A DNA stretch of 64,000 nucleotides, taken from Halichoerus grypus (taxonomy: Eukaryota > Chordata > Mammalia > Carnivora > Phocidae). The stretch lies in NCBI RefSeq assembly GCF_964656455.1, contig NC_135719.1, forward strand, positions 134,415,284-134,479,283, written 5' to 3'. A program made the translations under genes and the position numbers. Below are positions 34,681 through 47,268 of the stretch, piece after piece. Positions within the stretch are counted from its first letter, which is position 1. Every line of letters starts with the position of its first letter. The notes under the pieces were generated by a model, which ran no database searches, was not told where the DNA came from, and saw only the letters and a list, made by a program, of their open reading frames with translations.

Positions 34681-35596
34681 GGAATATTTCCAAACCTACG
34701 ACTCAGTTTATCATAGTAAAGCTACCTTAAATCTCTTAGGAATTATCAGAATTTGATCTTCAAGCCTTTTCTTGAAAACTTCTGGAAGTATCTGTGGCTG
34801 CATCACTCAGAAAATTAGTAGACCGGCCCACTCAGCCTTCAAAGCTCTGCAGCCTCACCAGATCTCTATCAAAATCTTCTTCTGTAGGAAGCTGCTGTTT
34901 GTGCAGGCTCCAGAGGACAGGTAATTATGAGGCCACACCCAAAACATCTTGACATGTTGATTGCCAATGCATCTGACCTCAGTGAATTACAACAAAAATG
35001 AGTAAAATAATATAAAACTATATGTGAAACATATTTTTCCTACAGCCCAAGTTAGCTGTGGCTCAGTCAACAATATTTTCCCTGCCCAATTTTGAAACAT
35101 TTGAGAGATAAACAATGAAGTCAAGCAAGTGGGGACGAAAAGAGCCACTTTATACTGATAAAAAACAGACTAGAGAATTGTGGCTTACGTAAGTGATGGC
35201 AATGGATTTGTCACCAATGAATCCCAGAATGAGCCTAATGCCTGCAAGCCCGGAAAGCACTGGACAACCCAGGCTTCCCCACATCAGGGTCTGTCCCTGT
35301 CAAACATGGAGTGCGAGGACAAGACTGGAACGCACTGTCTGAGTGAGCAGGCTAGTTCTCAAGCAGAACAGAGGGATAGGGGCTACCCTGGGCTTATGTG
35401 TTTCCTTACTCAAACTCAGCATTCTGACCACTCCTTCCCTTCTCTGGGGGAAGAGTGCGTGAGTGGGGCAAGGGGCCAGGAATGCTTAGGGAAAAACTTC
35501 CTTCATGAGAAACCAGAGGAGTGAGGAAGAAGTGAATCTGCAAGAGAACAGATGATAGGATTTCTAGGAATTAAGCATCTCACAGGAAGCTCTACT
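34681..35596. other. Unclassified sequence with a 114-codon frame
   Basis: 35180-35524 is open on the plus strand, more GC-rich than its flanks, and begins next to a GTAAGT 5' splice-site-like motif (35189-35194) rather than ending at one. No protein family recognised. Confidence 0.4.
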
Positions 35597-35789
35597 CAGA
35601 GAGAGAGAGAGAGAAAAAGAGAGAGAGAGAGCACGAGCAGGGGGAGGGGCAGAGGGAGAAGGAAAGGGAGCAGCAGACTATTCGCTGAGCCCAGAGCCTG
35701 ATGCTGACAAGAGCTCCATCCCAGGACTCTGAGATCATGACCTGAGCCAAAGTCAGACGCTTAACCAAATGAGCCACCCAGGCGCTCCT
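35597..35789 (-). mobile_element. CanSINE (SINEC) lacking its tail
   Basis: Minus-strand body from GA repeats through 'gatcatgacctgagccaaag' to 'gccacccaggcgctcc'. The poly(T)/'attttattt' tail complement is missing and no TSD is visible, so the 3' part has been lost or decayed. Confidence 0.92.
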
Positions 35790-36470
35790 AGATGTCCCCA
35801 ATTTCTAATTTTGCTTAGGAGTTCAGAGTTTTCATATCAATCTCTGAAAATACTACCTTCTTCTAACCTTCTAGTCTCTTCCGTAAAGTGGTTGCCCAGT
35901 GTTTGTTAGCTTTCTGGATAATGGATGGCTTACACCATGATCTATCCCTCTTCTGCCAGAGGTTGTGTTCCCATGTGGGCTTCTCAGTATATATAATATA
36001 TATAATAATATCCTTGAAAGGACTCATTCAAAGTGATCATTTGGCAATCCAAGTTCCACAGCATAATCCAGAGGAAGGACGCGTGCTTTGGGGTGAAATG
36101 TTGGCACTCTTAGACTTTCTGAGTAGGCCAAAGTGGATACTTTTCTCTCTACCCTCCTCTGGGCCCTTAGTGGTCTATAGATACACCTTTCTATTCTCTT
36201 TTGCTGCTGGTTGCCTACCAGTAAATATTGACTCTCTGACAAGCGGTATCCAAGGACAATTTCTTCCAGTTAAAATGTCATAGGTATAGTTTACCATTAA
36301 CAGACATAATGACCAGGCAAGTTAGGGTAATAGCCTTTCAAAGTTTCTACAGCTGGCATTCATTTAGCACTGTGGTCTACTGACTTAAGGGTGTTCTTTC
36401 TATGCTACAGTGTTTTCTCTTTTGAGAACTGAATGACAGTTTTCTGGATTTTCATATGGAATATCAAATC
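35790..36470. other. No recognised feature
   Basis: Unclassified. An AT-palindromic run lies at about 35989-36012. The 131-codon frame at 35888-36283 is unrecognised. Confidence 0.45.
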
Positions 36471-36488
36471 AGTACTTCCCAACAATTT

Positions 36489-36684
36489 TTTTTTTTTAGA
36501 TTTTATTTATTTATTTATTTATTTATTTGACACAGAGAGAGAGATAGAGAGAGCAGGAACACAAGCAGGGGGAGTGGGAGAGGGGGAAGCAGGCTTCCTG
36601 CCAAGTAGGGAGCCCGATGTGGGGCTCGATCCCAGCACCCTGGGATCATGACCTGAGCCGAACGCAGACGCCACCCAGGTGCCC
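36489..36684 (-). mobile_element. CanSINE (SINEC) with A-box deletion
   Basis: Minus-strand copy with exact 18-bp TSD 'agtacttcccaacaattt' (36471-36488 and 36685-36702). Compared with sister copies, about 13 bp of the tRNA-like head complement are missing after 'gcagacgc' (near 36670); this removes part of the predicted Pol III A box. Confidence 0.97.
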
Positions 36685-36702
36685 AGTACTTCCCAACAAT
36701 TT

Positions 36703-37333
36703 AAATTTAAATTTAAATTCAGTTGCCCTGAAGGGTCATCTGAAGTCTGTTTTGATGATATCTTATCTGACAATCCTAGCTCAGGACTGTGCTTGTCTGT
36801 ATTAACCATTTCAGCTTTTGACTATTTGTCCTGGCTTAAATGAATTTTATTTTCAAAAAACCGATGGTAAGCTCTTGAGAACACTGACCTTATCTTATAA
36901 ATCTCTCAAATCTCCCACATTATGTGATCCCTGGATGCTAATTGATTGGCTGAAGGATCTGTCCTCATCTGACCCTGTGTTTGTGAATAACACTGCTTAA
37001 TTATTCATACATTTTTATCAGAGTGTCATGTTTTGATACAACTTAATGGGAATAGTTGGAGGATATGGAGGGAAAGTACTAAGAAACTGATGCCAAATAA
37101 TTAAAATGATTTGGCCCAAAGACATCCTGCTAGTTAGCTGCCTATGTGGGGCCAAAAATTTAGTTCTCTTGACACTTAGTACAATGAGGTTTTCATGTAA
37201 CCATGCTGAGTTGTTGACATTTTCCCTAATCTAGGAAGCCACCCATATAATTAAAATGCATATTTTGTATTGTGAAACTCAGTGATTAAATTGAGTAGAT
37301 TTTAGGTGGGGTAGAAATCTACATTTTTATCAA
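36703..37333. other. No recognised feature
   Basis: Begins with an 'aatttaaatttaaattt' run directly after the SINE's right TSD; otherwise unclassified. Confidence 0.5.
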
Positions 37334-37345
37334 GGGCCCAGGGTA

Positions 37346-37566
37346 GTTTTTTTTTGTTTTTTTGTTTTTTTTTTAAGATTTATTTATTTATTTTAGAGAG
37401 AGGGTGAACATGATGGGGGGAGGGGCAGAGAAAGAGGGAGAGAGAATCCCAGGCCGACTCCCTGCTGAGACTGACCTGGGGCTTGATCTCACAACCCGAG
37501 ATCATGACCTGAGCCTGAGCCAAAATCAAGAGTCCAACACTCAACCCACTGAACCACCCAGGTGCT
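37346..37566 (-). mobile_element. CanSINE (SINEC), older copy
   Basis: Minus-strand copy with long poly(T), 'aagatttatttatttatttt' and 'gaaccacccaggtgct'. The head carries an extra 'gagcct' duplication. Flanks 'ggcccagggta' and 'gacccagggta' look like a decayed TSD. Confidence 0.93.
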
Positions 37567-37964
37567 AGGACCCAGGGTACTTTTAAAGAGGAATTTTCAG
37601 AACCCAAGCTCTCTTGCTATCTCCTACTTACCATGTTGATTTTTCCCCCTAGGTCTAACTCCTACATATGTGTTTTGTGTTGAGTGAGAATGTCTATAAA
37701 TGGCCAAGGAACTGTTATGTCTTCAAAACTTTTTATTGCAACCAAAGTGACTCTAGTCTACCATGACTACAGCTATAATCACACCTGCACGAATTTGAAT
37801 GTGTTTCTGATATACTTAATGAAAGAAATGGCAACAGCATACCTCCCAAAAGTCATGGAGTTCAAAGAAAAATAATTCCATTTGTTATTGCCCATTGAAG
37901 AGCTGGATACAAATAAATTTGACTTAGCTTTGCATAAATTCATGCTCACATTTCATGCTGTGTT
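37567..37964. other. No recognised feature
   Basis: Unclassified. Confidence 0.5.
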
Positions 37965-38088
37965 CTATCTGGATTAGAGAGTAAGCTACTTGAGAGGAGG
38001 GACAATGCCTATCTTGTTTACTTTTATAGTCTAGAGAGCAATACAGTGTCTAAAAGATAGTAGATACTCAACAAAAGTTAAGAAAATC
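37965..38088 (+). mobile_element. L2 LINE 3' terminus
   Basis: 'gtaagctacttgagaggagg', 'gacaatgcctatcttgttta', 'acagtgtctaaaagatagta' and 'gatactcaacaaaag' match the L2 end. Confidence 0.8.
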
Positions 38089-38259
38089 CAAGGTTCCTGG
38101 AGGAAACCACAGGAGTTTTAAACTACTCATAGGAGACATGGCCATATCAGAGTGTGTGTTTATTATACTAGCAACCAACTTTTGTTAAAAAGCAAGCAAT
38201 GAAATGACATTCTTGCCTAAATCTGGGGAAGCAATTTCTGAATGCTATTATGGCATATA

Positions 38260-38345
38260 TAAAGGACTAGGTGTTATACATGTGAAATGCTTAGCCTTGA
38301 ACCTGGTACATAATAGATGCTCAATAAAAACCTACTAATATAATT
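38260..38345 (+). mobile_element. MIR SINE 3' fragment
   Basis: 'gtgaaatgcttagccttgaa', 'cctggtacataatagatgct' and 'caataaaaacctactaat'. Confidence 0.7.
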
Positions 38346-39494
38346 ATGAATGCTATTATTATAAAGATTAGGTTTTAATTAAAAGGAAACTCTCAGGAAC
38401 CAACTTCCAGTTATATGTGGTTCCTGAGCAAGAGAAGCTGACTAAGCATTAAAATCCCTAGGAATTATACCTCTGAAGACAATATAGATAGGGTTTTCTG
38501 GTATAGAGTTATAGTTATAAGCTTTTCTGTGAGTTAACAGAATCTATGGGCCTCCGATCATTTTTAAATAAATCTGTCTTCCTATAAATCGCACATACTG
38601 AGAACACTTTAAAAACATAACAAATAATTCTGTGACATTTTATAAGAAAAACTATATTTTAGAAACAAGGAAGTCTGTGTATCTGTGTTTATATTAGAAA
38701 AATGGTAAGATTTTTTTTTTTAATTGATATGGTCTGGAGTTGTCTCTCTTGATGTTTTTATGTTCTCAAATTCTTTTAAAGAGAAGTGTATAATCACAGA
38801 CATGCACTCCACCCATAAATTCCCATGGTCCAAATTTTAAACCAATATTACGCTGCAATAAATTCCTGTTTACCACAGTCCAGACCACTAAGTTGGGGAA
38901 ATACCACTAATGGATTTTATGGGATTTTTGTAAATGCTACCCTCCAGTTTTATGCTAAAAGTGAGGGAAGTATTAAGTAAATTTTTGGTCAGATGTAAAC
39001 AACTTCCAGGATGTGTCAAGGATCAGTGAATTCTGCCCAAGTTTTCATAACCTGTGGTTCTTAACTTTTTCTTTCTTAGGGATCACTCAAAGAACCTCAT
39101 GAAAAACACAGGTTTTCTCTGAAAAAAATATGTTTTTACACATGCACGTAAAATCTGGCATATAATTTCAGGGTGTTCAGAACTCCTGAAGAAACTGAGT
39201 TTAAGAAAAAAGGCTCACACACTAATGATGTAAACGATTTCCAGCTAAGGTTGAGTGCCATTTCAGGAGGGAACCTTCTTGCCAAATGCTACATGTTTCT
39301 ACTCAGTGATTCTCTTGGTAAAGAGCCAGCACAAGATGTGAACAGGTGTACCTGCAATACAATTACTCACTTGAAAACCATGGAAATAGAACTGAATGCG
39401 TGACTCTGGGGTGATATCCCATGACCTGTTTTTCCCTTTGAAAATCCCAGAAACTATCTCTTTATTAAATTGTGACAAGTAGAATTTTCTTTAT
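38346..39494. other. No recognised feature
   Basis: AT-rich, unclassified. Confidence 0.5.
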
Positions 39495-39509
39495 AAATTC
39501 TCTTTAATT

Positions 39510-39758
39510 GGGGCGCCTGGGTGGCTCAGTTGGTTAAGCGACTGCCTTCGGCTCAGGTCATGATCCTAGAGTCCTGGGATCTAGTCCCACATCGGGCTCC
39601 CTGCTCAGCAGGGAGTCTGCTTCTCCCTCTGACCCTCCCCCTCTCATGTGCTCTCTCTCTCTCTCTCTCAAATAAATAAATAAAATCTTAAAAAATAAAA
39701 AAATAAAAAAAAAGATCCTTGATGACCCTCAAAATTTAAAAAAAATAAATAAATAAAT
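39510..39758 (+). mobile_element. CanSINE (SINEC) with a long compound tail
   Basis: Head 'ggggcgcctgggtggctcag', CT repeat and 'aaataaataaataaaatctt', then an extended A-rich tail containing 'gatccttgatgaccctc'. Exact 15-bp TSD 'aaattctctttaatt' at 39495-39509 and 39759-39773. The tail interruption could be transduced or filler sequence between two A-tracts. Confidence 0.96.
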
Positions 39759-39809
39759 AAATTCTCTTTAATTACCAGTATGTCAGTGATATTATATATT
39801 AATGACAAG

Positions 39810-39930
39810 TATTTCCTCCATACCTGATGTGTCTCTGGCACTGTACTGGACTCTAAGGCAGTCATACACAGGCTCCATAAGGCAGGACCTTAGTCCTTGA
39901 AGAAGTTCAAAGCTGTTTGAGAGTACTAGA
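39810..39930 (-). mobile_element. L2 LINE 3' end, decayed
   Basis: 'acctgatgtgtctctggca', 'ctgtactggactctaaggc' and 'gcaggaccttagtccttg' resemble antisense L2 3' sequence. Confidence 0.55.
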
Positions 39931-40224
39931 TAAACTTTGAAACAAGAGCATAACTAATGAGAATACAGCACACACCAAACAAACCTTGAGATATTTGTCA
40001 CTATTATGTATGTCACTGGAGGAATATTCAGTATGCTTTCGATTGCCAAAATGGAGTGTCACACATAGGGACTTAATTAGCGTGGAGACTTGGGGGCTCA
40101 GCCAAGTATTGCCCAGTGGCCTACAATGGGACCGAAGACACGTGGAAGGTATGGAATAAGGATTGAGGAAGGGGAAACAACAATCTCCCTCCTCTCTCTC
40201 TCTTCCCTGTCATAGCAGCTAATT

Positions 40225-40455
40225 TTGGAGTTTATGTGCCATGCACTGTCTTATATATGTTAATATATAACTTATAAATGTTAATCTGGTCATACCTCAT
40301 CACTGTACTATGAGGTAGAGCCTACCTGCACTTTACTGCTGTGATCACTGAGGCACACCTCATCAAAGATCTCAGGGCTAGGAAAGTGGGACCACCGGGA
40401 TACCAACCCAAGCACACCTGGCTCCAGAAGCCATGCCTTTAACCAGTATGTTGTT
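40225..40455 (-). mobile_element. MIR SINE
   Basis: Antisense MIR: 'tgtgccatgcactgtcttat', 'atcactgtactatgaggtag', 'tgatcactgaggcacacc', 'ccatgcctttaaccagtatg'. Confidence 0.8.
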
Positions 40456-40589
40456 CTGTTTAGGGGACTGCCAGCACTTACTCTGTACCAGGCAAAGTGC
40501 TTGACTCTGAAAAGACAGAGCTCAAAGTTAGTGCCCCACTGAGGTATATGGAGTTTCCAAAGATGGTCACAACACCACCTCCCATCCCA

Positions 40590-41100
40590 CGTATTCAGTA
40601 GCAATGTGTTCTTGCCACACCCATCAATGTTTGGAGTCTGTTCTTTCCCCCTGGGACTCAGGTAGTCTCTGTGACTGCCTTAACCAATAGAATATAGCAG
40701 AAGGTCTGGAACTTTCAACTTCTGAATCCAGATCTTAGGAGAACAGGAAGCTCTTGCCTGGGCCTCTTGGAATGCTCACTCTTGGGGCCCTCTAAGAACC
40801 TGCTGCCATGTTGAGACCAGTCCAAGCCATATGGGCAGAATACTGGTAGGTTTTCTGGTAGACAAACCCAGCTGAGACAAGTGGCCAGCATCAACTAACC
40901 AGAGATAGGAATGAGCCCAGAATAGTCTCCAGATGATTCCAGCCCCAACTGCCATCTGACTGATCCAAATGAGATGCCAAGTGACAATACTCCAGCTGAG
41001 CCCAGTCAGTCCACAGAAGCATGAGAAATAATAATAAATGCTTGCTTGTTTTAAATTACTGAATTTGGAGTGATTTGTTATATAGCCATATAAAACTAAA
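40590..41100 (+). mobile_element. MLT1-type MaLR LTR
   Basis: 'ccaatagaatatagcagaag', 'ggcctcttggaatgctcac', 'aacctgctgccatgttgaga', 'tccagctgagcccagtcag' and the end 'ttgttttaaattactgaatt' follow the MLT1H/I consensus. The minus-strand 112-codon frame here is a by-product. Confidence 0.82.
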
Positions 41101-41504
41101 ATATTCTCCTGCAAGCAGCTCTACTGGGAGATATTTACATGGTAATCAAATACAACCTAGAAATTCAGTATATGTTATAGTTATAATTAACAAAAGAGAT
41201 TCTGGAAGCACAAAGGAGCAGCACCTACCTCAGACTAGAAGTGGAAATGGCTGAGAAAGATAAAGGGGAAGAAGGAAGAAGTAGGATAAAGGAAGAGGGG
41301 ATCAGGAGGCAGGGAGATGGATGGGAGAGAATAGGAGGGACAGGAAGGAAGGAGAGAGAAGAAGCTACTGCAAAGGAATGCAAGAGAGGCCCTGGCTCAT
41401 TCCAGAAGAGGTGGAGGAGGAGGAGGAAATCAGCTTAACTAAGAGAAGAGTGTGGTGGGTATTCGTGGGTTGGGGGAGAGGCCAGGGGGCTAATAATTAA
41501 GAGG
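41101..41504. repeat. GA-rich low-complexity region
   Basis: 41230-41430 is strongly purine-rich on the plus strand ('ggaggaggaggaggaaatc'). It opens a low-complexity Lys/Glu/Arg-rich frame that is not evidence of coding. Confidence 0.7.
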
Positions 41505-42170
41505 GGGGCTGGGTTAGAGGAGGCCTATTTAAGATCATAACGGGCCTTGGATGGCATGCTGAGGGTGTCAGGCTTTATGCTTAAGGTAACAGGGAGCCAT
41601 GCATCTCTCTAAAAAGACCTAATGGAGCACATGTGCATTGTGGGTAGGGAAGGCTACCTACCTGGCAGCAGTGTGGGACAAATGATAGGAGAGGGCAGTT
41701 ACATTGAAGGCAGGTTGTTCTGGCAGGAGGTGGACTCAGATAGACCAGAAAGGGAAGAGCGGGAGCAAAACCGAAGCTGTCCTCATGATGACATGGAGGG
41801 AATGATGCAGAGACAAGCAAAAGAGATGACATCACAGTACCTGCAGACTGAGGAGACAGGGTCAGAGGCCAGCCCCTTCTTTCAGGTTGGAAGTTATTCA
41901 CTGGTGCTGCTATTCATCAAGATAAGGAATAGAGACCAAGAAGCAGACGAGGGAAAAGAGAAGGAATTAATTTTGCGCATACTGAATCTGGCGTGTCTTT
42001 GTGGTGTCCACACAGAGATGTCAAGCAGGTTGATAAACAGAGCTTTTCTGAAGTTCAAGACAGAGGTCGTCCCGGACAGGTGGAGTTGGGGGTCATCAGT
42101 GTGCAAGTGGTTATAAAATTGCAGGAGTTATTAAGAACTCCTCGAGACAGTATGTATAATGCTGAAAAAA
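41505..42170 (-). mobile_element. L2 LINE, ORF2 region in antisense
   Basis: Plus-strand text such as 'gggccttggatggcatgct', 'aacagggagccatgcatctc', 'agagatgtcaagcaggttg' and 'tgggggtcatcagtgtgcaa' is the reverse complement of the 3' part of L2 ORF2 (reverse-transcriptase ORF). The 164-codon plus-strand frame at 41622-42116 is antisense to this relic. Confidence 0.75.
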
Positions 42171-42549
42171 AATTGGTGGGGTGTGATTCTAAGGAAAATC
42201 TGATAACTCGATTCCAAAGATAGATATTAGCATTTTAACATCTCTGATATCAGAATGCCTCTGGAAATTAATGGGAGATCCTAGATTAATTGACAGTGCT
42301 TTTTCTTCAAAAAATAATGGTGTTTTATAATTAGTGACATCTTAGATCCAATGAAATAAGATGGTATATCAAAGCAACCTGGATCTAATAACTGCTTAGG
42401 AGAAGGCTATATTTATTTAATTTTTTAAAAGTCTACAAAAAATATATTAAGAAATAATAGTGCAGGTAGTATGCCAATGGGGTAAAATAATTACTTGACT
42501 CAAATGACAAGTTTGGAAACACTGATCCAAGAGCTTTAACAAGAATGAC
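42171..42549. other. No recognised feature
   Basis: Unclassified AT-rich sequence. Confidence 0.5.
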
Positions 42550-42705
42550 TATTATTTATTGAGCATTACTGACCACTGATTATGCAGATGTTCCACTAAG
42601 TATTTATGTGCTTTAATTCTTTTCAATCTCACATCAATTCTATGAGGTAACTATTATTGGTTTCATTTTGCAGATGAGCAAACTTAGACAGCGTGATTCA
42701 ACATC
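42550..42705 (-). mobile_element. MIR SINE
   Basis: Antisense MIR: 'ctattatttattgagcatta', 'tctatgaggtaactattatt', 'cattttgcagatgagcaaac'. Confidence 0.88.
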
Positions 42706-43544
42706 AAATATCAGTCCTGGCAAAAATGTCCACAACAAATATCCAGAGCAATGTGACAGCCCACACAACTGAATCATAGCCGTGAAGAAATTTGGGGAAG
42801 TCAATACTCCCCAGAAGGAGAGCCTAATAGCCTGTAGAAAGAGACAGGAACCCTATTAGCAACCGGCAGGACTCTAGCCAACATCACTGGAATTCGTGAG
42901 CAAGATACAAATACTCTGGAAAGGAATCTTCCAAGAATCAAAACCTCAGTTCTAAGAGGGAAATGGGGGCACTTAGAGAAGTTCCTAGAATGAGAAATAA
43001 GGAAGAGGACCACAGTGGGCATGCAATGTAAATATGATGGAAGTGAATAGGGCCTTCTGGGGAAAGGCTCTGGGGATATCAAAAAATAATTGGGATACTC
43101 CAGGCCAAGAACCAGGAAATAGCTTGGAACTGCTTCAAATTTAGTCAACTTCAGTTTCCAATTGATCCTGGAAGTGAGGAAAGAACTAACTTATAAGACT
43201 GGGATGAAGATGCCCCAGTGGTGAGGAAGGAGAGGTTGCAGAGACTAGAGAATCAGGCAGGATCTGAAATCAGCTAGAACTGGGTTCAGGAATTCCTTGG
43301 CTATTTGATTTGATCAGATAAAAGGACAAGACTCACTACCCAGGAGAATAATTTTCCTCTTACCAGACAATAGTGATCAAGATGGAGGTCACCAGTGAGT
43401 TTCAAATAGCTATTTGGCCTTCTAGTCTATAGATCAAAAATAATAATAAAGCACAGAGAATTTATTACAGATCTGTTGCTACTTAGCCAGAGCTCTCTGT
43501 TGATTAAAAGTAAAAAGTATTCATGCAAATTCTATTAATATTAA
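42706..43544. other. No recognised feature
   Basis: Unclassified. The 115-codon minus-strand frame 42801-43148 is unrecognised. Confidence 0.45.
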
Positions 43545-43790
43545 TAATTCAAATATAATGTGTGCTTATGTGGCATGTGCTGTACATTTTACATTCATTA
43601 TCTCAACCCTCACAGCAACCCAACAACAACAAAAGCCTATTATAATCACATCTATTATTACATACAAGGAAACTGAGGCCCAGTGATGTGATGTAATTTG
43701 TCCAAGTACAAGGCAATATAAATAAGAAAAAAAAAAAGAATCAAACTTAGGTCATCGATTTTGAAGTCGGTGGTCAAATAATTTGTAAAG
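43545..43790 (-). mobile_element. MIR SINE
   Basis: Antisense MIR: 'cattcattatctcaaccctc', 'acatacaaggaaactgaggc', 'tttgtccaagtacaaggca', 'cttaggtcatcgattttga'. Confidence 0.85.
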
Positions 43791-46700
43791 CCATATAAAC
43801 CTCACACAATTTTTAAATGGCATCTAAAATTGCTAACCATGAATTTAAATAGTTGCAAAGTGTGTGATGTGTGTATTATAATGTCTATTTTAAGTGTATC
43901 CACTGGAACTAAATAACAGCAATTGGAAAACCCCCATCATTTATTTTAAATCATTTAATCATTCATCCTTAAACTCAAAGTTCCATTTCTCTTCTCTTGC
44001 AGAATTTGATCCCAATCTCATGTTTTATGAACAAAAGTCTTTTATTCATTGCCCAATGATGCTAACCTACAACAAAAATACATAGATGAATTAAAATTTA
44101 TTTTAAAATTTCCAATAACTGTAAATTTACAAATATTACATATTTTTCTTCTGGAATGAGGTATTATTACAATTATCATTTATGTTCAATTGACTATAAG
44201 TGTGACTAATTTATAATTTTTTATTAAGTTTTTTATTCCCTTTTCCTTTTTCTGACTCTTCCCTAAATAGTTGCCTTTTAGTGCTATAATAGTTAAATAC
44301 TACAGCATAAGCAATAACTCACATACAAAGTAAAAAGAAATACTGTGAAAGGGAAGTACTCTTGTACAGCTAGTTCTCTGATTAAAGACCTATGCATTTT
44401 TACCACCTACTTAAACAGGGATTTTCAAACAATAAGAGGGTTTTTTGTTTGTTTGTTTGTTTTACAATTTAGTATCTGGTTTCTACATAGAAGACTAAAC
44501 TCATGCTTATAGCTAAATGTGGTCTTGGCCAACTAAATTTAAGATGTAACATTTTAGAAATTTACATATCAATGTCTCTAGAGTATTACTTGTTAAATTT
44601 TAAAAAAAGTCATGATCAGTGTGCATTTGTGATTACATGTGTACTCATTCTCTTACCTAAACTGACAAGATATTTTCCAAATGGTGTTTCTAAAGGGCAT
44701 GTACAATATCAGCCTGCAGACATTTAGGTCTGTGTGATGCATTTGCTCTTCCTGTTTGTACCAATATATCAATGCAGAGTTGTTCTGTTTTCCTCAACTG
44801 CATTTATTGCTGCCTTTCTCAGCATAAACCTAGCCCATTGCATTTTTATAAATAAATATTTTTGAACCTTAAAAATTTAATAAAAAGGAAAACTTAATTG
44901 TAAAAAGATCCATAATGAGATGGACTGGGATATTTTCATCTATTACTTCCCTAGGTTCACATGTCATGAATGCATAGAATAACTCAGGGCTCAGCATTGA
45001 ACTTTCCCCCTTATTTTTCATTATTATCTTTGATTTTAGATGTGGTACTGAGAAACCTTATTACCATAAATAAGTAGTTGGAAATGAGAGAGATTTGGGA
45101 GAGTCAACTTATAGACCCATCATTTGAGTTTTACAGCAAAAATTACATAGTGATCTACCATCTAAAAATATTTACAATCCATCAGCAACTCAATCAGATT
45201 CCACTTTTTTTAAGCAAATAATTGCAAACCACCAGACTTGCAAAGAAATTTGTTACATAGTCATTAGGTTCATTTTCTTATTATCATTGTTGGGTCAGGG
45301 AAGTTTTAACTCTCCAAGCAGAACCTAAGAGACAGTTTTGTAAGAAGAAGGGCTACAGGGAACGGGGAGGTGGGAAAGTTCCATCTCAGGCAGATTAACT
45401 TCAGGAAAGTGTGATGATTAAGTAGACTGTCTAGACATGGATATCTGTAGAACTTTCCACTCTGTCTTATCTACACTGAAGGTCTGCAAGTCTCTAAGGT
45501 ACATGGAAACTGGTTTGAAGACCATTGCTTTAATGGATGCCTCTTTATTAATTGTATTCACTATATTCACTGTATCCCCAAGTGGCTGGCACAAAATATA
45601 TTCCATTATGTTCTATAAATAGAACGTAGATGAATTACTTATCTAGTTATGTCATAAGATTCTAACTTTCATCAACATTTGGCATTTTATTTCCTTGTCA
45701 TTCACATATAAGCCAGAAACCTCTAGATTTCTCAGTTGTTCAAAACATTCCAAATTTCTCAGCTTTCAAAGTCACAGTTGTTCTTTAACAAAACCCTATA
45801 AAGAAATACAATACAATGCTTCCAATCCTTTTGAGAAATAGGGACAAGAAGCCTTAGGCTCTGTGACAATACACTAACCTCACCTTTTAAAAGTGTATGG
45901 CTATTGAAAGAACAGATTAATTAACACTCCTAAAGCTAGGCTATATTCCCAAGGTAGAGAGTTCAATAGAAGTGGCTTCTGGCCTAAATAAGAGTGCTAA
46001 GTTGCTAATTAGCTTTGCCTATTATTTGTAGAAAGAAGTTTACTCTGTATATGAGAATAAAGCATATATTTGCACTACCTGAATAATTAAGAAACTTGAT
46101 ACATTGCAAGTAGCTAAAAATAACAATGGAATAATAGAAAATCTGAATAATGCCATTCTGTAAAAGAACTTAATTTATGTTCTGCTTTTTTCTCTGTAGT
46201 GACCTTTTTCTATATCCAAAAACTAAAGGAGGGATAAATCACAATGCAGGAGTTTTCTTTGTTATATATATTTTCCCAGGGTTTTTTTTTTCCTCCCGCC
46301 CTGCATCTCTGTCTATAAAAGCAAAAAATGAAATTGATTTCATTCAATTTCTTCTAAATCTGCTACTGTATTTCTATAAGATGGGAAAACCAAGGACAAA
46401 TCCATCCAGATTTGTTGTCCTACGGTGGTAGAATTAGCGGAAGTCTCTAGCTCACTTTGTTTTTATAGATCCACCGTCAATTTCAGGACTGGCCTTTCCA
46501 CATTTCCTTATTGGCACTCCCCAGTTAAAATTTCTGATCCCATAGGATCCCTGTTCCTAAAGTAACCACTGAAATTTTGCTTTCCCTTTTTTTTTTCAAT
46601 GGCAACTTCTATCTTGAAGACCTTGGTTTACATTAGTAAGATGAGCAGTAACTCACAGGAAATCTCAGACCATATTATTGACAAAGGGATCTAAAATACT

Positions 46701-47036
46701 AAGACCCGCATATGTTGAGTTTCATTTCAGGAAAAAATTGGCATAAGTGTGGGCCAGATAAACATAGTTTCAAACAGTATGTATAGTAACATGTAATACT
46801 ATCTCCGTTGTGCACATGTAGAACTGAAGAGAAGAAATAAAATAAGACAGGCTAGCTTATAAGGCTAGTAAAACACGGATCTGGGTTTGATGACTTCAAA
46901 TTCCATGGTCTTTTTAATAAACCATGTTGCAAAAGCATTTTACCTCTAGAGAGAAATACTCATGGGGAACAGTCAGTATCCAATACCAGGTAAGCAAACA
47001 CTTCCTTTTTCCTCTGATTATAAAAAGGAACACACA
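43791..47036. other. 3.2 kb of AT-rich sequence without recognised features
   Basis: Includes a (GTTT)n run at 44444-44463. No transposon identified with confidence; 45525-45620 may be a faint L2 end. No exon supported. Confidence 0.5.
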
Positions 47037-47268
47037 GGGGCACCTGGGTGGCTGGGTGGGTTGAGCATCTGCCTTTGGCTCAGGTCACGATCCCAGGGTC
47101 CTGGGATGAAGCATTGGGCTCTTGCTCTCTGCTCAGTGGGGAACCTGCTTCACCATTTCCCTCTGCTCCTCCCCCTGCTTGTGATCTCTCTCATTCTCTG
47201 TCAAATACATAAATAAAATATCTTAAAAATAATATAAATAATAAATAAATAAATAAATAAATAAACAA
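47037..47268 (+). mobile_element. CanSINE (SINEC), older copy
   Basis: Head 'ggggcacctgggtggctgg', body 'cttcaccatttccctctgct', tail 'aaatacataaataaaatatc' and a long (AAAT)n extension. TSD not certain. Confidence 0.94.

Noticed and set aside
35180..35524. 114-codon frame next to a GTAAGT motif
   Set aside because: The donor-like motif lies at the start of the frame, not its end, and no protein similarity is recognised.
41622..42116. 164-codon plus-strand open frame
   Set aside because: It is antisense to an L2 ORF2 relic; reverse frames of L2 often stay open.
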